Assembly (NCBI RefSeq): GCF_964275005.1
Contig: NC_092696.1
Coordinates: 24,523,472-24,587,471, forward strand
DNA length: 64,000 bases
From: Diadema setosum
Lineage: Eukaryota > Echinodermata > Echinoidea > Diadematoida > Diadematidae
Reading direction: 5' to 3'
The notes below the pieces were generated by a model, which saw nothing but the letters and a program-made list of their open reading frames with translations, searched no databases and was not told where the DNA came from. The stretch's first letter is position 1. Each line of letters opens with the position of its first letter. Shown in pieces: positions 22,934 through 36,360 of this stretch. Position numbers and translations under genes: made by a program.

Positions 22934-23392
22934 AGGAGACCTCCGGATGATTTTCAAATTTTTACATTTGAACATATATAAATTAGTTATACTGGGTACA
23001 GAGTTTCAGGATTTATAATAATTGGGATGAAAAATAAGAATGTTTTCGAAATTTCTAACAAATTGCAATGAACAAGGATGATGACATGGCAGCCTCACCA
23101 TAAGAATGCATGAGATGTAGCTCAAGGAAGCAGAACAAAAGAAGAAGGCATGCATAGATTATACACAGGTGAGCTTGCAAGCATGCGGTATTGTAATGGA
23201 ATGACACTGCTACATTTCTGAGATATGTGAGGCTCCTATGTCATCATCTTTGTTCAGTGTAATTTGTCTAAGGTTTTTGAAAGTACTGTTTCTCTGCTCA
23301 AGAACCACAATAAATTCCACAAATCTATACATGAAGCTGTTGATTTATGTACTACATGATGTGAAATTATGAAAATCGTCCGGAATGCCCCT
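22934..23392. mobile_element. TTAA-flanked foldback MITE
   Basis: TTAA at both borders (22930-22933 and 23393-23396). The left end AGGAGACCTCCGGATGATT matches the reverse complement of the right end (AGGGGCATTCCGGACGATT). Inner arms also pair, for example AAGGATGATGACATGGCAGC with GCTCCTATGTCATCATCTTT. No protein is encoded. Confidence 0.65.
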
Positions 23393-24022
23393 TTAAGCTC
23401 TCCCCTTCATGAACTGTGCTGACTGAATGCACTTATCAGTGATCAGTGATTGCACTGGCTGTCTGAGACCAGCTGAGATGAGATGCAAACCACATAGTGG
23501 TTAAAGAATACCAAAACATATGACACTTTAATCATTATGATTCCATGTAAGTACCTTAATGATTGGATATGTCTTGTAGAAATGTATGAAGTTGTCATCC
23601 TGTTCCAGCTACAATGTATTTGTATAATCAATAATGTATATACATAGATTATCAACAAGTAAGAAGCATTTTACCATGTGAACAGTTGATTTCATATTTT
23701 CATACACTTTAATAAAACACACTCATAGAGTGATTGTATACATAACACTGGCACTCTGTTTATGGGCTCATTTTTTGTGTGTATGAATAGCTTCATATTG
23801 CTGAAGTGTTCAGGAAATACATGTATCAAGAACTGGTCATAGTGCCTATAGGTAGGCCTACTTTGTATTACACCATGGACCATGTTACAGTGAACATGAA
23901 CTATGGTGGTCTGTGTCACTTTCGTGTATAGGATGGTCCTGAGCTGTGTAAGTTCATACAATTTTGGTTTGACTGCATGATGTTGATGACCTCTGGTTTG
24001 GCAGTTAAGTCCACCGGTCAGG

Positions 24023-24398
24023 TAGCCTTTAAACAAGGCGACTCGCTCTGCGTGCCCCCGTATAGCGCGTTTACCCCACAAACCTGTTGGCCGGCGAGCG
24101 GAGCGAGCCGCCTTTATCCACTCGTTCAGGGATGTGTACTTTTGTCGTTGTTGTTGCTTTATATTCTTTGACAAATTTGCGTACAAATTTGACGCAGAAA
24201 ATACACACGGCACACTACGGCACACACGGCACACTACTTAATATTAACGAGGCTTGCCTTGGTGCCGTGTGTATTTTCTGCGTACACATCCCTGAACGAG
24301 TGGATAAAGGCGGCTCGCTCCGTTCGCCGGCCAACAGGTTTGTGGGGTAAACGCGCTATACGGGGGCACGCAGAGCGAGTCGCCTTGTTTAAAGGCTA
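24023..24398. mobile_element. Mutator-like foldback MITE with 9-bp duplication
   Basis: The ends are TAGCCTTTAAACAAGGCGAC and its exact reverse complement. CCGGTCAGG is perfectly duplicated outside (24014-24022 and 24399-24407). Outer arms of about 115 bp are nearly identical. The left arm is interrupted by about 53 bp of TTG-rich sequence (about 24139-24191), after which pairing resumes (GCAGAAAATACACACGGCAC against 24262-24284). The centre holds short tandem CACGGCACACTA units. Same 9-bp duplication size and TA...TA termini as the element at 4210-4746. Confidence 0.75.
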
Positions 24399-24449
24399 CC
24401 GGTCAGGGGATGGGCAGAAGAAAACAGTTGATTGGTCATTGCTTGATAG

Positions 24450-24511
24450 TTTGTGTCTGTGTCTGTGTGTCTGTGCATGTCGGTGTGTGTGTGTGTGTGT
24501 GTTTGCTGTGT
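24450..24511. repeat. (TG)n / (TGTC)n simple repeat
   Basis: TGTGTC units grading into pure TG. Confidence 0.85.
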
Positions 24512-25171
24512 GTTGTTTGCCTGGGATTGTCTATGACTATCTGTGATAGACTCTTTTCTCTGCTGACTACCCACCTCAAGAAATTACTAGGTGTAGATAA
24601 TAAGAATTTACAATTCTTGTAGCACATAATGCGTACATCGTAGCGTATAATTACCGGTATGTCCCTATAAATATATATGCTCATGAAAAGGAAAGACAAT
24701 AATTAAATACAGTCCATATTCAATAGATATCTAAATTTTGACTGAAGGTATATTCACCGGGTACTTATTGTGGTGGATTTGTGTGAACATCGTATCTTCT
24801 AATTGAGTTTTGAGGAAAATCTTACAGAATGAAACAAATTCTCGTCAACAGACTGGACACATCGGCAATGTGGTGGGCATTTCAACAATCCTTGATTACT
24901 GACAGGGCCACCTTGTATAAATAAAACGAAATCAATGTAAATAGATAAATAAATCCTGAAACTTCCAACGATAGATGATCATTTTAAGGAATACACATGC
25001 ATTGTACCCCGTTCTTTGTTCTCTCTGTTTGTTCTATGAACACTTATTGTTCAGTATACATATATTGCGAACACAGTCCCAGGCAGGGAATAATGTCCTA
25101 TTGTTTTTCATTAGAGGTGTAAAACCAGATAATGGTGTAGAACCAAAACTAGACAGTGGATACATGTATGT

Positions 25172-25255
25172 GCAGCAGCAGCTGCAGCAGCAGCAGCAAC
25201 ACCACCACCACCACCACCACCACCACCGACAACAACAACAACAGCAACAGCAATA
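25172..25255. repeat. CAG/CAC/CAA trinucleotide cluster
   Basis: Blocks of GCA, then CAC, then CAA/CAG units. On the + strand it would read Gln-His-Gln runs, but no exon context supports coding. Confidence 0.85.
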
Positions 25256-27237
25256 AAATAAAAAACCTTGTTACATTAATCTCCATAGGTGCTATGTATT
25301 ATACAATGTGCATGTATTCTCTGATTTGAAGAGAGCTCACACAAGTTATTGTACCGTACATTAACTTGTGTGATAATGAGCTAACAGTAGGACCGATTTT
25401 TCCAAAGATCCTTTGCTAGATATTTTATATTACTGGTTATTTTGCAAAGGATAACTCTCTTCGAATCAGAGAATACATTATTTGTACATGACCTGCAAAG
25501 GTTGTGCTCGTTCATGGTGTCTTTAGATTGTACTTCTTGAAAAGGACAATTTAAAGTATTAACCCCCTTTTTTAATAAAACTGGCATTATAACACTATGT
25601 GCAATATATTTGTGCACGTGAGAATGAGACTTAGAATTCATACATCACCTACAATATTTTAGGTAATTGCAAATGGATATTGCACAGTTAAGTGGGTCAC
25701 AAATGACAATGATTTTTAAGTAGGTCAATGAGGCTGCCTTGGTAGTGCTCCCTACCGTTAGTGTACACGGAGTCTGAAAACGTTACGAAAGACGTCTGAT
25801 AAATGCCCCCACAACGCCAAATGAAATGGTAAATGTTGGCTGGGTGGGGAAATAATCATGAAAGCGGTATAAACACAAAGTAGCTATGACGTCACACAAT
25901 GGCTCGCGAGGCGTCTTTTCTCTGCATCTAAAGAGAACGCTGTGCCCTGCCAGCCTCTCCGTTATTTCCCCATTCCTGTATCCTCAAGCAGTAAGGAAAG
26001 AAACAATACCCCTTTGGCAAATCCTCTTCATTTGATCAGATTTAGAGGCCGATGACAAAAGAGAAACAAATTCGAGTGACTGGTAATCCATTAATACCTT
26101 GAAAATCTTGCTTGTTAGTTGGCAGAATAGAAGGCAAACGGAGAAATAAATCAATATTAAACAATGAGAGAGATGTGTTTACTAAGGCAAGATTTTCTTG
26201 TCAACAACGGACTGTACTAATCTTCTTAATGGAGTGATTTGTACGTGATTATACTCTTGCTGCAACCTCCAAGACAATCCGTTTCATAATCATGCCAGAG
26301 AAACAAACTTCCAACAGGTCTTATTTTGTCTTTTGTCTCTTCCCCAGAATCTAAGGAAACACGCCTTCGCAATTTCATTGGATTGTATTTTAATTTACTT
26401 TGTGGTTAGGGACCTGTTTAGCAGTTATTTTAGATCTCAAACTCAATCACTGAATTCTTCAATTGTATTTATTCATTTTTATGTTAGTAGTTTCTGACAA
26501 TCTACAAATGAATTCATATTGCAAATCTATAGGTTTCAAGATTTGACCTGTAATGTCTGTGGTCGTTTGCTTTATTGTGAATCATGATCACTGATTCCGA
26601 TGCTAGGGAGAATCGACTTACATCCGATTTTGTTTTTAAATTTGTATTTTTTTTGACATGTACTTCAAATGGATGTAGACGCGTCAACATCCTAACACAA
26701 ATTATGGTTAAGAGACAGCATAGATATTTGTGCAATGTATGAGAGGGGCTGGGGGCTGCCGATGTTAGGCCTACAGGTAAACTGATTGTATAATACAATG
26801 TACTGTACGTATATTGAAGAAACATCCAGACAGTTACATCGTTAAAAACGGGAAAAGGAGATATTTTCGGAAAGTACTCTTTAATTCTAGCATAGCAACA
26901 CAAATCGGGTTCTAAAAACAATTATCAAAACCATCATTGAGACAAATGCTGCTCGAGCCTCGAGAAAGGAAACGGAACTCTGTCATTCTGACTTTCAAAC
27001 CCTACATGTTTGAATGGAATACTGCCCTCTGTTGATGCATTTGCACTTGCACGCCTTGTGTTTGGGCATACCCGGTATCTTTTTTTTTTATTTTTTATTT
27101 TTTATAGTTTTGTTACAAGCTCTCTTCTCATTACATTTACCAGTATTATGAGAATTATGAGATTATATCTTGTAATTTGCAATATATGCAAGCAGGTGAC
27201 ACTAGTTCCTGCTCGACCATGTACCAGTACGCCATGT

Positions 27238-27242
27238 TTTTT

Positions 27243-27284
<42 letters not shown>

Positions 27285-27300
27285 TTTGTGTGTGTTTTTT
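27238..27300. repeat. T-run and (TG)n microsatellite
   Basis: T10 followed by about 16 TG units and further T-runs. Confidence 0.85.
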
Positions 27301-30300
27301 ATTTTACCTTTTCACGTTTTTATTGTTATTATCATTAGGTAAAATTTGCCATCTCCTGCTATGAGGTCAGATTACCTTCCACTAGTGTCTACACTTTAAT
27401 TTAGGTGCAATTCTTCGTATTTTTCAACTGAAATTCGCATTTTCTTCTCCTTTTCCCTCTTGTGTGTATGCTTTTCGTCTTCTTCTCGTTCTTTCTTATT
27501 TTTCTCTTGTCCTTCGATTACAAGTTTCTTCACTCTCTCACATGAAACAAGCTTGTTAATGAGTCGGTGTGGTTCGTTTTTAAGCTTTGTACGATTTGAT
27601 CAGCCTTACACTTTGTTAAAGGGCAAAAACTGAAGTAGACGTTTTGGCAAGTAAGCTACAGGAAATCGAATAAAATTTTCACTCTAATTTTTTTTTTTTA
27701 ATGATTTAAGTATTCACAACTCCAGATTTGTGACTTGATCGGCGCATCGATGGAAAGGTTTAAGAGAAACACCCCTTTTCTGGTGAGTCATCTCATCTCA
27801 TCTTGACAACATTCCTAGAATGCCAACCTAAGAGGGAAGAAATCAGTTATTATCCACTTTTTTGTACCCTGCAAACCTAGACAAGAAAGTATCATCAGAA
27901 ATCATTGTTTGTAATTTCTAAGGTTTCAAGGAATGCTGACAATCTCTTCCACGCGATACAGACTTGCGAGTCAGTCTTGAAGGCAGCGGCGTGCGCATGC
28001 TGGGTACATAAAGCTGCTTACAGGGCTATATACCTGTCCAGATACTCACTCTATTTTATACGTTTGCGAGGTTTAAGTCCACCCTAGTGTTTGGGAATCT
28101 CACTGTCAATGGGTTTTTATTCTTACAAATCTCGCAGATGATTTTAGTCAAAGTGTTGGCAAGGCTTTACCTGTAAGTGGATTAATTACACAAAGCATAG
28201 AACGAGACAAATTAGTTAGTCTTTGGAAATGGAGCATATACGATTCCGGGTTCCATTGAAGAAAGTTTGACAGGTAAATTTCCCTACCTGTTCTTTGCAG
28301 TGATAGGGAAGATGCTGAAACTGGTGAGGGGGGTTGGAGGAGAACTGAAGGGGGTAGAAACGCCCCCATCTGTGCCATCTCTTTTCAATCTACCACAAGG
28401 AACTCTGAACAACTCACTCTTGATTTAGGCGGAGACACAAAGAAAAAAAAAATCAGCATTCCTCATAAGGTTTCTCGTCTGCTTTCACCAATACATTCAC
28501 AGAAGTGTGTCCCATTGTGTTCAATTCTTTGCCCTAAAATCGTGTAAGTGTGAGTGTGGTGATTTCCATTGGACTGATTGATAATTGTGTGCGCTGATTT
28601 ACACTTTTTCTTTTTTTTTTTAATGGGGAGGGGGGGGGGGGGAATGGCAGAAAAGTGAAGGCTGTTCCTGTTATCAGTAAAGAAAGAGAGAGATTATTAT
28701 TTCAATTGATTAGGCATCCTCTACTATTCTCATCAAACTGGCCTGTTTTTTCTTTATTGTTTAGAAGCCATAAAAATCACTTTTAAGAATCTTTCTTTTC
28801 ACATGGCTGTAGAGTGAGTCATCAGATTCATAGTCAGAGGGCTATCCCAGTCTAAAGTCAGTTCAAAGAATTGAGAGGAGTTTAGGAACGTAAGTGTATT
28901 TTTGTTTGATTTATAGCTTAAGAAGTATTCTTGAAAGCAATACAAATTCAACTGGGACATTGGAACAGAACTATCTCTAGGTGTATTTGAAAAATTCGCA
29001 AGATGCCTTTATAGTGCATTTTCTTCAGATTCAATCGATCACTTTCGTAATTGTTAAAATTTTTCATCCTTCCTGTATAGGACCTAGATCAACCTCACAT
29101 GACGAAAAAGTATACATCTGCCGGAGCATCTAACAGCACGCCATTTTATTTTGTGTGGCAAGAGCGCCCTGTGAAAATTAGTGGAGAGATTTACTGATGT
29201 AAAAAGAAAATGTTCGGGATTAAACCAACCGACATTACTCATATTTCTGAGTCGTGCATCGCTTGAGAGGTTATGACGTATAACACACATGATGTATTTG
29301 AAAGTTAATTTTCTCCTAAATTAGTCTGGTGTTGAACCTTGCACGGTAACCGTGTAATGTATGATCCCTCGTACATCTGTCATGCAAGTCGAGACATTTC
29401 TTTACCGACAGTGGGACTAAGATTCCTTTGATAAATTTGCTTCAGTCATTTATTGTTTCAAGAATCCACTTCTTTGTTCCAGCTAAAAGATGTCAATTTC
29501 AATCATCTCACAGACATGCTTACCTAACACTCACCTGCTAGAAATCGTGAGACTGTATACGGTTTGCCCACCAAGGTGAATTCTGAGATCACTCTCGCCT
29601 CAGTGTGTTATGTTGCGGCTTATCAATGAGCTCATTTCCAACATTTCTCGCTTGAGGTTTCCCTTCGCACTCTCTCTCTCTCTCCCCTTTTCTTGCGTCC
29701 AAACCTTTGCGATCTTATCAATTTTGAACCTGAAGCTCAAGATTATTATTACCATGATATTTTTTTTTTCATTATTACTTTTGGGATCGAGAAAATATAA
29801 CAGGGAAGAAAGAGAACAAATGAGATACAATGTCGAGGGAAAACGAGGAGGGTCGATTAGAATATAGAGAGGAAGAGAGAAAGGGGGTGCTTCAAAGATG
29901 TACAGTGAGACCACGAATCCACGGAGGAGGAGCCTTTTTAATAAATGTGTGGAGGTCGAGGTCTATGTGGTTGTCCACACCAAGCAGGTACGCCTAGACA
30001 AAGAAGGACTTCTATCTCTGCCGTGATTACTTATTTCATCATCGCTTTCGTCATGATGATCAGAACTGCGTTCGTCGACATCTCTTTTGTCGCTGACGTC
30101 ATCGCCATTCGAATTGCCATGATTCAAGCATGCATCATTTAAGATTGCTTCAATTCAAAGCATGCGTCAGTTAGGCAGGTTTCACGTGATGGCGAGTTTC
30201 TTCACTCAACATGATCCATTTGAATGTAGGTCCTTCAACTGACCTGGTAGCTTCTATCGATCAATGTCCTTCTAAGTGACCTCATTACCGATTATCGTAC

Positions 30301-30744
30301 GTCGCTCTTGTAATCCGTGGTATTCATTCCCTACAGCTCTTCTAGCATATCATCAGATTTGGCTGCGGTATCAATTCCTTATGTGGAGATTTGGGGCTCA
30401 CCCCTTGTAATCCCTTGTAGTTCTTACTGGACTTCTTTTCATCACCTTTTGTCACGTGGTTTGGTCATTGTGATCCTCCATTGTCGATTCCTGATCAGGT
30501 ACCATTCATAGCCAGAGATTGCAGGCCGTTGGAGAAGACACGCCACAGTTTGCATTCCGAAGCAGCTTTAAACAGAGGGCGTCGGCAATGGTAGCAGCTA
30601 GAGCCCCACCCACTACCAAACTCCTCTCATCCCGTCCGCTTTGTTGGACTTGGACCCAAGCTGGAGACTTGCAGAAAGCTACATCTTATAGGGACCATAA
30701 TGCGCAGCATTAATATGATCATAATTATACACTTGTAATATCGT

Positions 30745-30922
30745 CTTATTCACCCAGGGAAGATAGCCCCTTCAGTGTTCGCACTGTTCTTCCAGAAGAG
30801 TCTCTCATCATTATTATCCCAGCGATGCCACGTTACCATTACACACCTGAGCCTAGTGGGGTATTGTGGGCAAAGCATCTTGTCCAAGGAAGAAAGCACC
30901 GGGGCAGGATTCGAAGCCAAAT
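30745..30922 (-). mobile_element. SINE family A copy
   Basis: Reverse-strand copy: tail (CACTGAAGGGGCTATC), middle (GGTAATAATGAT-like) and head with GGATTCGAAGCC in reverse. Diverged relative to the 5100 copy. Confidence 0.55.
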
Positions 30923-31889
30923 ACACTTGATCAAAGTTATCTTGTAAGAAATAGGACTTGTCATATTGTTGAAATAATTTCCTAGTAAGGAAATGTTTAC
31001 AGAGTGCAGTATAACTCCTTACTATAGCTACTTTACTTACGATCAATAAAACACGTTGTTTTTTGTTTTTGTTGTTGTTGTTGTCTTTCCTTTGTTCTAG
31101 CAAAAGCAGTAGCGCCTTATGGGTCAACATTGAAGTAAACCAATGCAGCAAAAACCCACATTCTTGCCTGGTCACGTGATTAATATGGGTTACGCGACTG
31201 AAACGTTTCTTCTTGCTGCAGATATATTACGGAGCACGTGATACGAAAAACTTCAGAAGGCGGCCAGTTTTGGATTTACAAACGCTCCGTTGACCATTAA
31301 TCATTGCGTGTGTAATGAAAATCTTCGACGGCTTCAAGCTGGGACCAGCGAAATTAGAGGGGTTAGAGGTTTAAAGGTTTAGAGGTCGTCATGCCGTATA
31401 CTAAACTGGGCTTTTGCTTGCAACTGTCGGGTGGTTTCTGCAAACTATGAAGAGAACGAATAAAGCTATCATAGCTATTTAAACGTTATATTCATTATAA
31501 TGTCTATTAACTCTTGTAATTCTCGCAGTGATGACATAATTATCATACACTATAGTTAAAAAGGAGCTTTGAATATATTATGCTCCAGACCACTTGAAGT
31601 GTGTATAGGCTGATTGCTATATGATAAGTTTTTAGTCAAATTCATAACTTGGTTTCCTCGGAGAAAATACTGAACCAATGTTATGAGGTATACTCAGATT
31701 TAACCTTTATTTTTCCCCAACATTCCCTCTTAGGGTTTGTTTTCTGTCCATGTCCACTCTTTGTACTTTAAGCAATTAATTTTTGCAATATACTCGTTTA
31801 GAAGAGAACTTACTTTACAAGGCCTTTCTGGCTTTAATCAAGTTCTCTTTTTTCTTTCTCACAGATATAATGTAAATGATTGATTATCT
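30923..31889. other. No gene recognised
   Basis: AT-rich. A GTTGTT run lies at about 31055-31085. Confidence 0.4.
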
Positions 31890-32044
31890 TTATTGTACTG
31901 TATTGTTTTATCAGAAAATGAGATGAATAAACGAATTGAACTGAACTGAATTGAATTGAATTGAATTGAATTGAATTGAATTGAATTGAATTGAATTGAA
32001 TTGAATTGAATTGAATTGAATTGAATTGAATTGAATTGAATTGA
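31890..32044 (+). repeat. Retroposon-like tail with long (TTGAA)n
   Basis: AATAAA (31926-31931) leads directly into about 22 TTGAA units. The upstream 'TTTATTGTACTGTATTG' text looks like a LINE/SINE 3' end. The array is nearly perfect, so it is either young or polymorphic. Confidence 0.6.
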
Positions 32045-35000
32045 ACATGCATTACGTTTCAAGATGCTTAATATAAAAAAATGATTCAATTTTGACTCTA
32101 GAAAATTGATATTTTTCACCTACATACGCTTGTTGTTCGATATGGAACAAAGTTTGCGCGGGTTTTGCTTTTGTATTGCGTACATGCATGCCATTATTTC
32201 AGAATCTCTCTTTCATACAAACTCAAAAGAAAAAGAAGAAGAAGAAGAAGGAGAAAGAGGTTACCAGACTTGATGCGTGTGTGTAACATGTCAGATGTTT
32301 AAAATGTGATTATAAATGAACAATAATTAATGATGTATGTATAAATGTATTTGTAAATCCGTCAATATACGCCCAGTTGGTGTCTATAAGTCTCTTTCTT
32401 TTCATGCACACGCCATGACCATATGCACACACATTTTGTTGAAAGGAACTTAAATGATTATTAAATTTTAAGACATAATCCTTCGTATTTCTTATGAGCG
32501 GGTTAATAAAAGGCGACATCCCTCCCCAGTAAGCACGAAATAATGGACATTCCATGTTCAAAGGAACACCACTTAATGAATCTTAATCCGAGATACAGTT
32601 ATCCGTTCTTTTATTTGGCCGATTTGTCATTTTCTTAAAACATAGATTTCGCGATACAGCTTTCATTCAAATAACGTGCTTCTGGTTCTTCTTTGATGTG
32701 CATTCACTGTACAATGTACGAAGCATTAATTGGTGTCTTGCCAGGTTTTAAACCTAGCTCCTAATCAGTCACGTTAATGAAGTGAAGACAAGGCGCTTTG
32801 CCATTAATTTTCGTTACATGCCTCAATAGAGATGGGCTGTAGCTTGGCTATTTGTTAAAATGAGTTTGACCTGGAATGATCCCAACTGTGTATATTCACA
32901 AAAGGTCATCATGTAAGCTGGTGTTAGTGGTCACAGTAAGCTATACGATTACTTGCTCTTTTATTGGCTAATAGGTTAAAAGAAGACCGGTTGTACTTAT
33001 GGTGAGTATATAGCACTAAAAGACCGTTTCTCTCTATTTGTTGTTGTTGTTGTTGTAATTTTACATTTTTTTTTTTGTTAGACAGTCTTTCGCGAAAGTT
33101 AACGAAAGGAATATGCCGTCGTGGCAAACAGTCTATTATCTACGATACTGTTGTATATAATTAGGACTGTCGGAGCATCGCAATATCACCAGATATAATC
33201 CACCAAAGGGATTGATACCAAATCTATAGACTGATTGTGTGACTGTTCAGTGAAGTTCAAATCTTACATTGTCTTAGGTTTAAATACGATATTCTCAGCT
33301 GTGTTGATGACCATCGACTTTGATAACATTGTGTATCTAAATATTAGATTGCTTTGCGGCCTGCGGTATTCGTTCTTATGTGATGCGGGGTAAAGATACG
33401 AGAGGTAAAACTATAGTTACAGTAAAACTGACATAGGGAGAAATAATTAAGATACAAAATGTTGCAAGAAATTTATATTCAGAGGTACAAAATACTGATT
33501 TATCTATAAACAAGAAGTAAAAGTGTCACAAAAATATGTCGGATGTAATGTCGGGGTTGAAATGACAAAGGTTAAAAGTCATAGGAAATTAGGTATGATC
33601 ATAAATAGAAAGATTGTATTTGTCCATGATATTTTTACCCTTGGCACCTTAACTTCCTTTTTTTTTAAACTTCACATTGGCCTTGGCCCTCTAATATTTT
33701 TCTGCCACTATTAATTTCACTAGGGCATTTCCACTTTCGATATATCACCGCTGTAATCATACAGAACCTTCTACTTTGCCTTTCCTTTTTTTTTATTTAT
33801 TTCTTATAAGTCATATTTGAAAGATATGTAATTTAAATTAAGACTATTCTATAATTATTGTTGCGGTATATTTAACCTCGGCATATCAATGAAATATTAT
33901 CAATCTATCAGTTTTTCTAATCGTCTCAAAGGTTTCAAATGTATGTTCACATAATTTGTATTACATTGGTTTTTCTTCTTATTCGATTTGAAAGAATTCA
34001 TGAACTATTGGAAATAAGATTTGAATTGAATTGAAATTTAATTCAAAAAGGAACAAAGATTATCATTTTTTCCACCCGAATGGGAAAAATAAACAATCAT
34101 AAAGGTTTATATAGGCGATAATTAAAGTAAGAACATTTACTAGAAATCCTCTTTTAAGTTCTATTTAAGAAGACCCCAGCATGTATTCTTTTTCTCGAAA
34201 ATAGCTGAAATCACGGTGTTCAAACTGAAAATTCCAGGCATATTTCCAGAATCCCTGCAAGTGAAGGAAAACGAGCAGGGCGCGCTTATTTTTCATGTAA
34301 TCGTTTAATCCGCAGTTCTTTACAAATATTGTGAGATCTTACCTTTTAAACTAGAGATTTGATGGTTTGTGGAATGTACGTGTCCTTTCCTCCTTCCAGT
34401 TAAGACAAGACAATATGCCTTGGATATGAGAGTGATTCGTTAGTCCGATTCTGATCTGCTTTTGCATTACTTAAAGAAGATTTCCTGATGAGGAATAGAA
34501 ACATCTGCGGTAAGTAGAGTAGAGCAAGACTCTATTTTGGAGATAGTTCCAGAGACTTCTTCTTAAAATCAACAAAAATAATTTCACAAAACTACTTCAT
34601 ACCGTCCAAACTGGTATCATTATGACGAAAAACTATAGGCTAGATTCATGAAAGGTTAAGCAAGTTGGGCTATGGATTTTTGCAGTATTGGAGTCCTGAT
34701 GATACTCTTGTCATTATACATTAACTTGCACATAGAAGATGATTAGCAAAGTTCTTGCTCTGCTCCCTGTACACAGATGCAAAAAGCTTACCAGAAGTAC
34801 CATTTGTACTCAGTGAAAGCCACCAAATCCAGCCGGTCCTGAGTCTAGATAAGACCACGCACATGCCGTTAATCTAATAAATCCTTCCTTTCAAAAGTTT
34901 TGTGGCAGTCATTATCATTACCAGTCTGATTACTGAGTTACACTTGTAATCCTCGGCACATGCCCATTATCCTGTATGTAATCTGGATACTAATACTGGT

Positions 35001-35093
35001 TTAGTTCCCTCATCGGCAAACTTCTGAAGGTTTCCTCAAACTTCTCAGTTCAACGATGCTTTGGAGAGTTCGGTGTCAGCGTCAGAATTATGA
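32045..35093. other. Gene-poor stretch, no gene recognised
   Basis: Contains a GAA run (about 32228-32252) and a short AATAAG plus TTGAATTGAA tail (34013-34035). No exon is recognised. Confidence 0.45.
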
Positions 35094-35099
35094 AAGCAC

Positions 35100-35498
35100 G
35101 TGAAGAGTAGCACGCACTTCTTTGTTTGGCTTTTGTTATTCTACATTGAACCTGCATTTGCCGATTATCAGTCACAAACCAGTATCCATTACAGTGTGAC
35201 CAAGAAGACGAGATTAGTCTTGGTCATTGCACATGTAGATGATATTATCCAAAAACTTATTAGCGTGTGTTCATCTTGTGATTGTGCCTTGGACTTTGAC
35301 GGCTGTATCGAGGCTCGAAGGAAGTTTGAAGAAGAAATTAGGGGATTGTCTCGACTGAGAAATCTGACATTGAAGATAGACAGAGATTGGGCCCTGTGTA
35401 GAACTGGCAAGTGCCTAGACTTAGGATCAGCAGACATCCAAGTAATGTATAGACATGCTATCAGGATTAAAGACAAGATAAACTTCCAGAAGCAATGA
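35100..35498 (+). CDS. Unrecognised frame: small secreted Cys-rich protein or pseudogene
   Basis: A 132-codon frame ending in TGA at 35496-35498. It opens at a GTG, not an ATG. The first codons read as a secretion signal: a basic/polar start, a hydrophobic core FFVWLLLFYI, then a small-residue exit near PAFADY. The remaining 108 or so residues are polar and helix-prone, with six cysteines (VCSSCDC, DGC, LCRTGKC) and mixed charge. I do not recognise the family. An ATG lies 10 bp upstream (35090) but one base out of frame, reaching a TAG after six codons. Either a one-base lesion (pseudogene or assembly error) broke the start, or the start is on an upstream exon joined after AG at 35095-35096. 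Length alone does not prove coding, and no poly(A) signal is close downstream. Confidence 0.4.
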   Translation: MKSSTHFFVWLLLFYIEPAFADYQSQTSIHYSVTKKTRLVLVIAHVDDIIQKLISVCSSCDCALDFDGCIEARRKFEEEIRGLSRLRNLTLKIDRDWALCRTGKCLDLGSADIQVMYRHAIRIKDKINFQKQ

Positions 35499-36358
35499 CA
35501 CGTATCGGGATTAATGTGAACTCTCCAGAGCAGTGCTTTGGTATCCGATCACTCGAAAGACGATAATGAATAATTGGTAACTTGTGGCACAGGTGCAGTA
35601 AGTTCAGTAGTGTCAAATACTTGTATTACCTAACGACCAGATTTTTGACAAATTGGTCAATCTCACTACTTTATCTGAGGCATTTGCTCTTTATGTTTTA
35701 GTTTCACCATGGTACTTATCTAGTTCAAGTTCAGTCCAATAATATTATTGATTTGTTTATAATTTAGCGAAAATTATTCCAGAAAAAAAATTGTTCCATA
35801 AAAAAAAATAATGATGCATGCATCCCGTCATCTTACAGAAAAGGCTGAGTAATTTTATCTGTCACAATTTTATCTTCCACTTTTCAGTGTTTCTTCTCTT
35901 TGCCTACACGCAATTCATATCTTTGAATGTAATTTTCCTTTCCATGTTGTATTGTCTGTATGACTTTATATTTTTGCTTCGTTTTGAAGAAACTGTGTCT
36001 TCTTTTCTATCTTCATCTTTTCTCTATCTTTAATCAGTTTTTCCTCGCTCGTTACACTTTTTTTTTTTCTGGCTATACACCTGTGTCGCCTAAATCTTTA
36101 AAATACCGCGAAGGCTCGGAATCTTAAAGCCGTGGATTATCCGGCGCATGCCAGCCACTCTGCTTTGGCAGTGCAAGCTAGGAGAGCTGCTAACAGGTGT
36201 TTATCCTCGTAATCGTATAATTCTTGTCTTGAAAACCTTTTTCCCTGTCGCTAAATCCCTCCACCTCTCATGTGGTCCATTAGCTCGATTTCTTCTCCAT
36301 GCCTTTCACTTTGTGGTCACTGAGGGCAACGACAAGTAAGCATGAATGGAATATCAAC

Positions 36359-36360
<2 letters not shown>
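35499..36360. other. No gene recognised
   Basis: AT-rich with A- and T-runs. No exon is visible. Confidence 0.4.

Larger units (their letters stand above)
24512..30744. other. Gene-poor stretch, no gene recognised
   Basis: About 6 kb without a recognisable exon, SINE or foldback element apart from the simple repeats listed. One palindromic CRE (TGACGTCA) occurs at 25887-25894 in a small CpG-containing patch, and another at 30094-30101. Confidence 0.5.

Noticed and set aside
23692..24234. 180-codon open frame on the - strand, the longest in the window
   Set aside because: It runs through an arm of the foldback element at 24023-24398 and AT-rich flank, with no domain or splice context. The GC-rich arm simply lacks stops.
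25172..25255. Poly-Gln/poly-His coding exon
   Set aside because: The frame stops right after the repeat, and the upstream sequence is not protein-like. Best explained as a simple repeat.
26514..26921. 135-codon frame on the - strand
   Set aside because: No recognisable domain, no splice sites of note, composition like translated AT-rich DNA.
30750..31175. 141-codon frame on the - strand
   Set aside because: Overlaps a SINE copy and a GTT run. Asn/Lys stretches come from simple sequence.
31933..32044. Regular repeats that might suggest a CRISPR-like array
   Set aside because: Five-base units without spacers, so a microsatellite. No array with unique spacers exists in the window.
31834..32119. 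Repeating Ile-Gln-Phe-Asn-Ser frames on the - strand
   Set aside because: Translation of the (TTGAA)n array.
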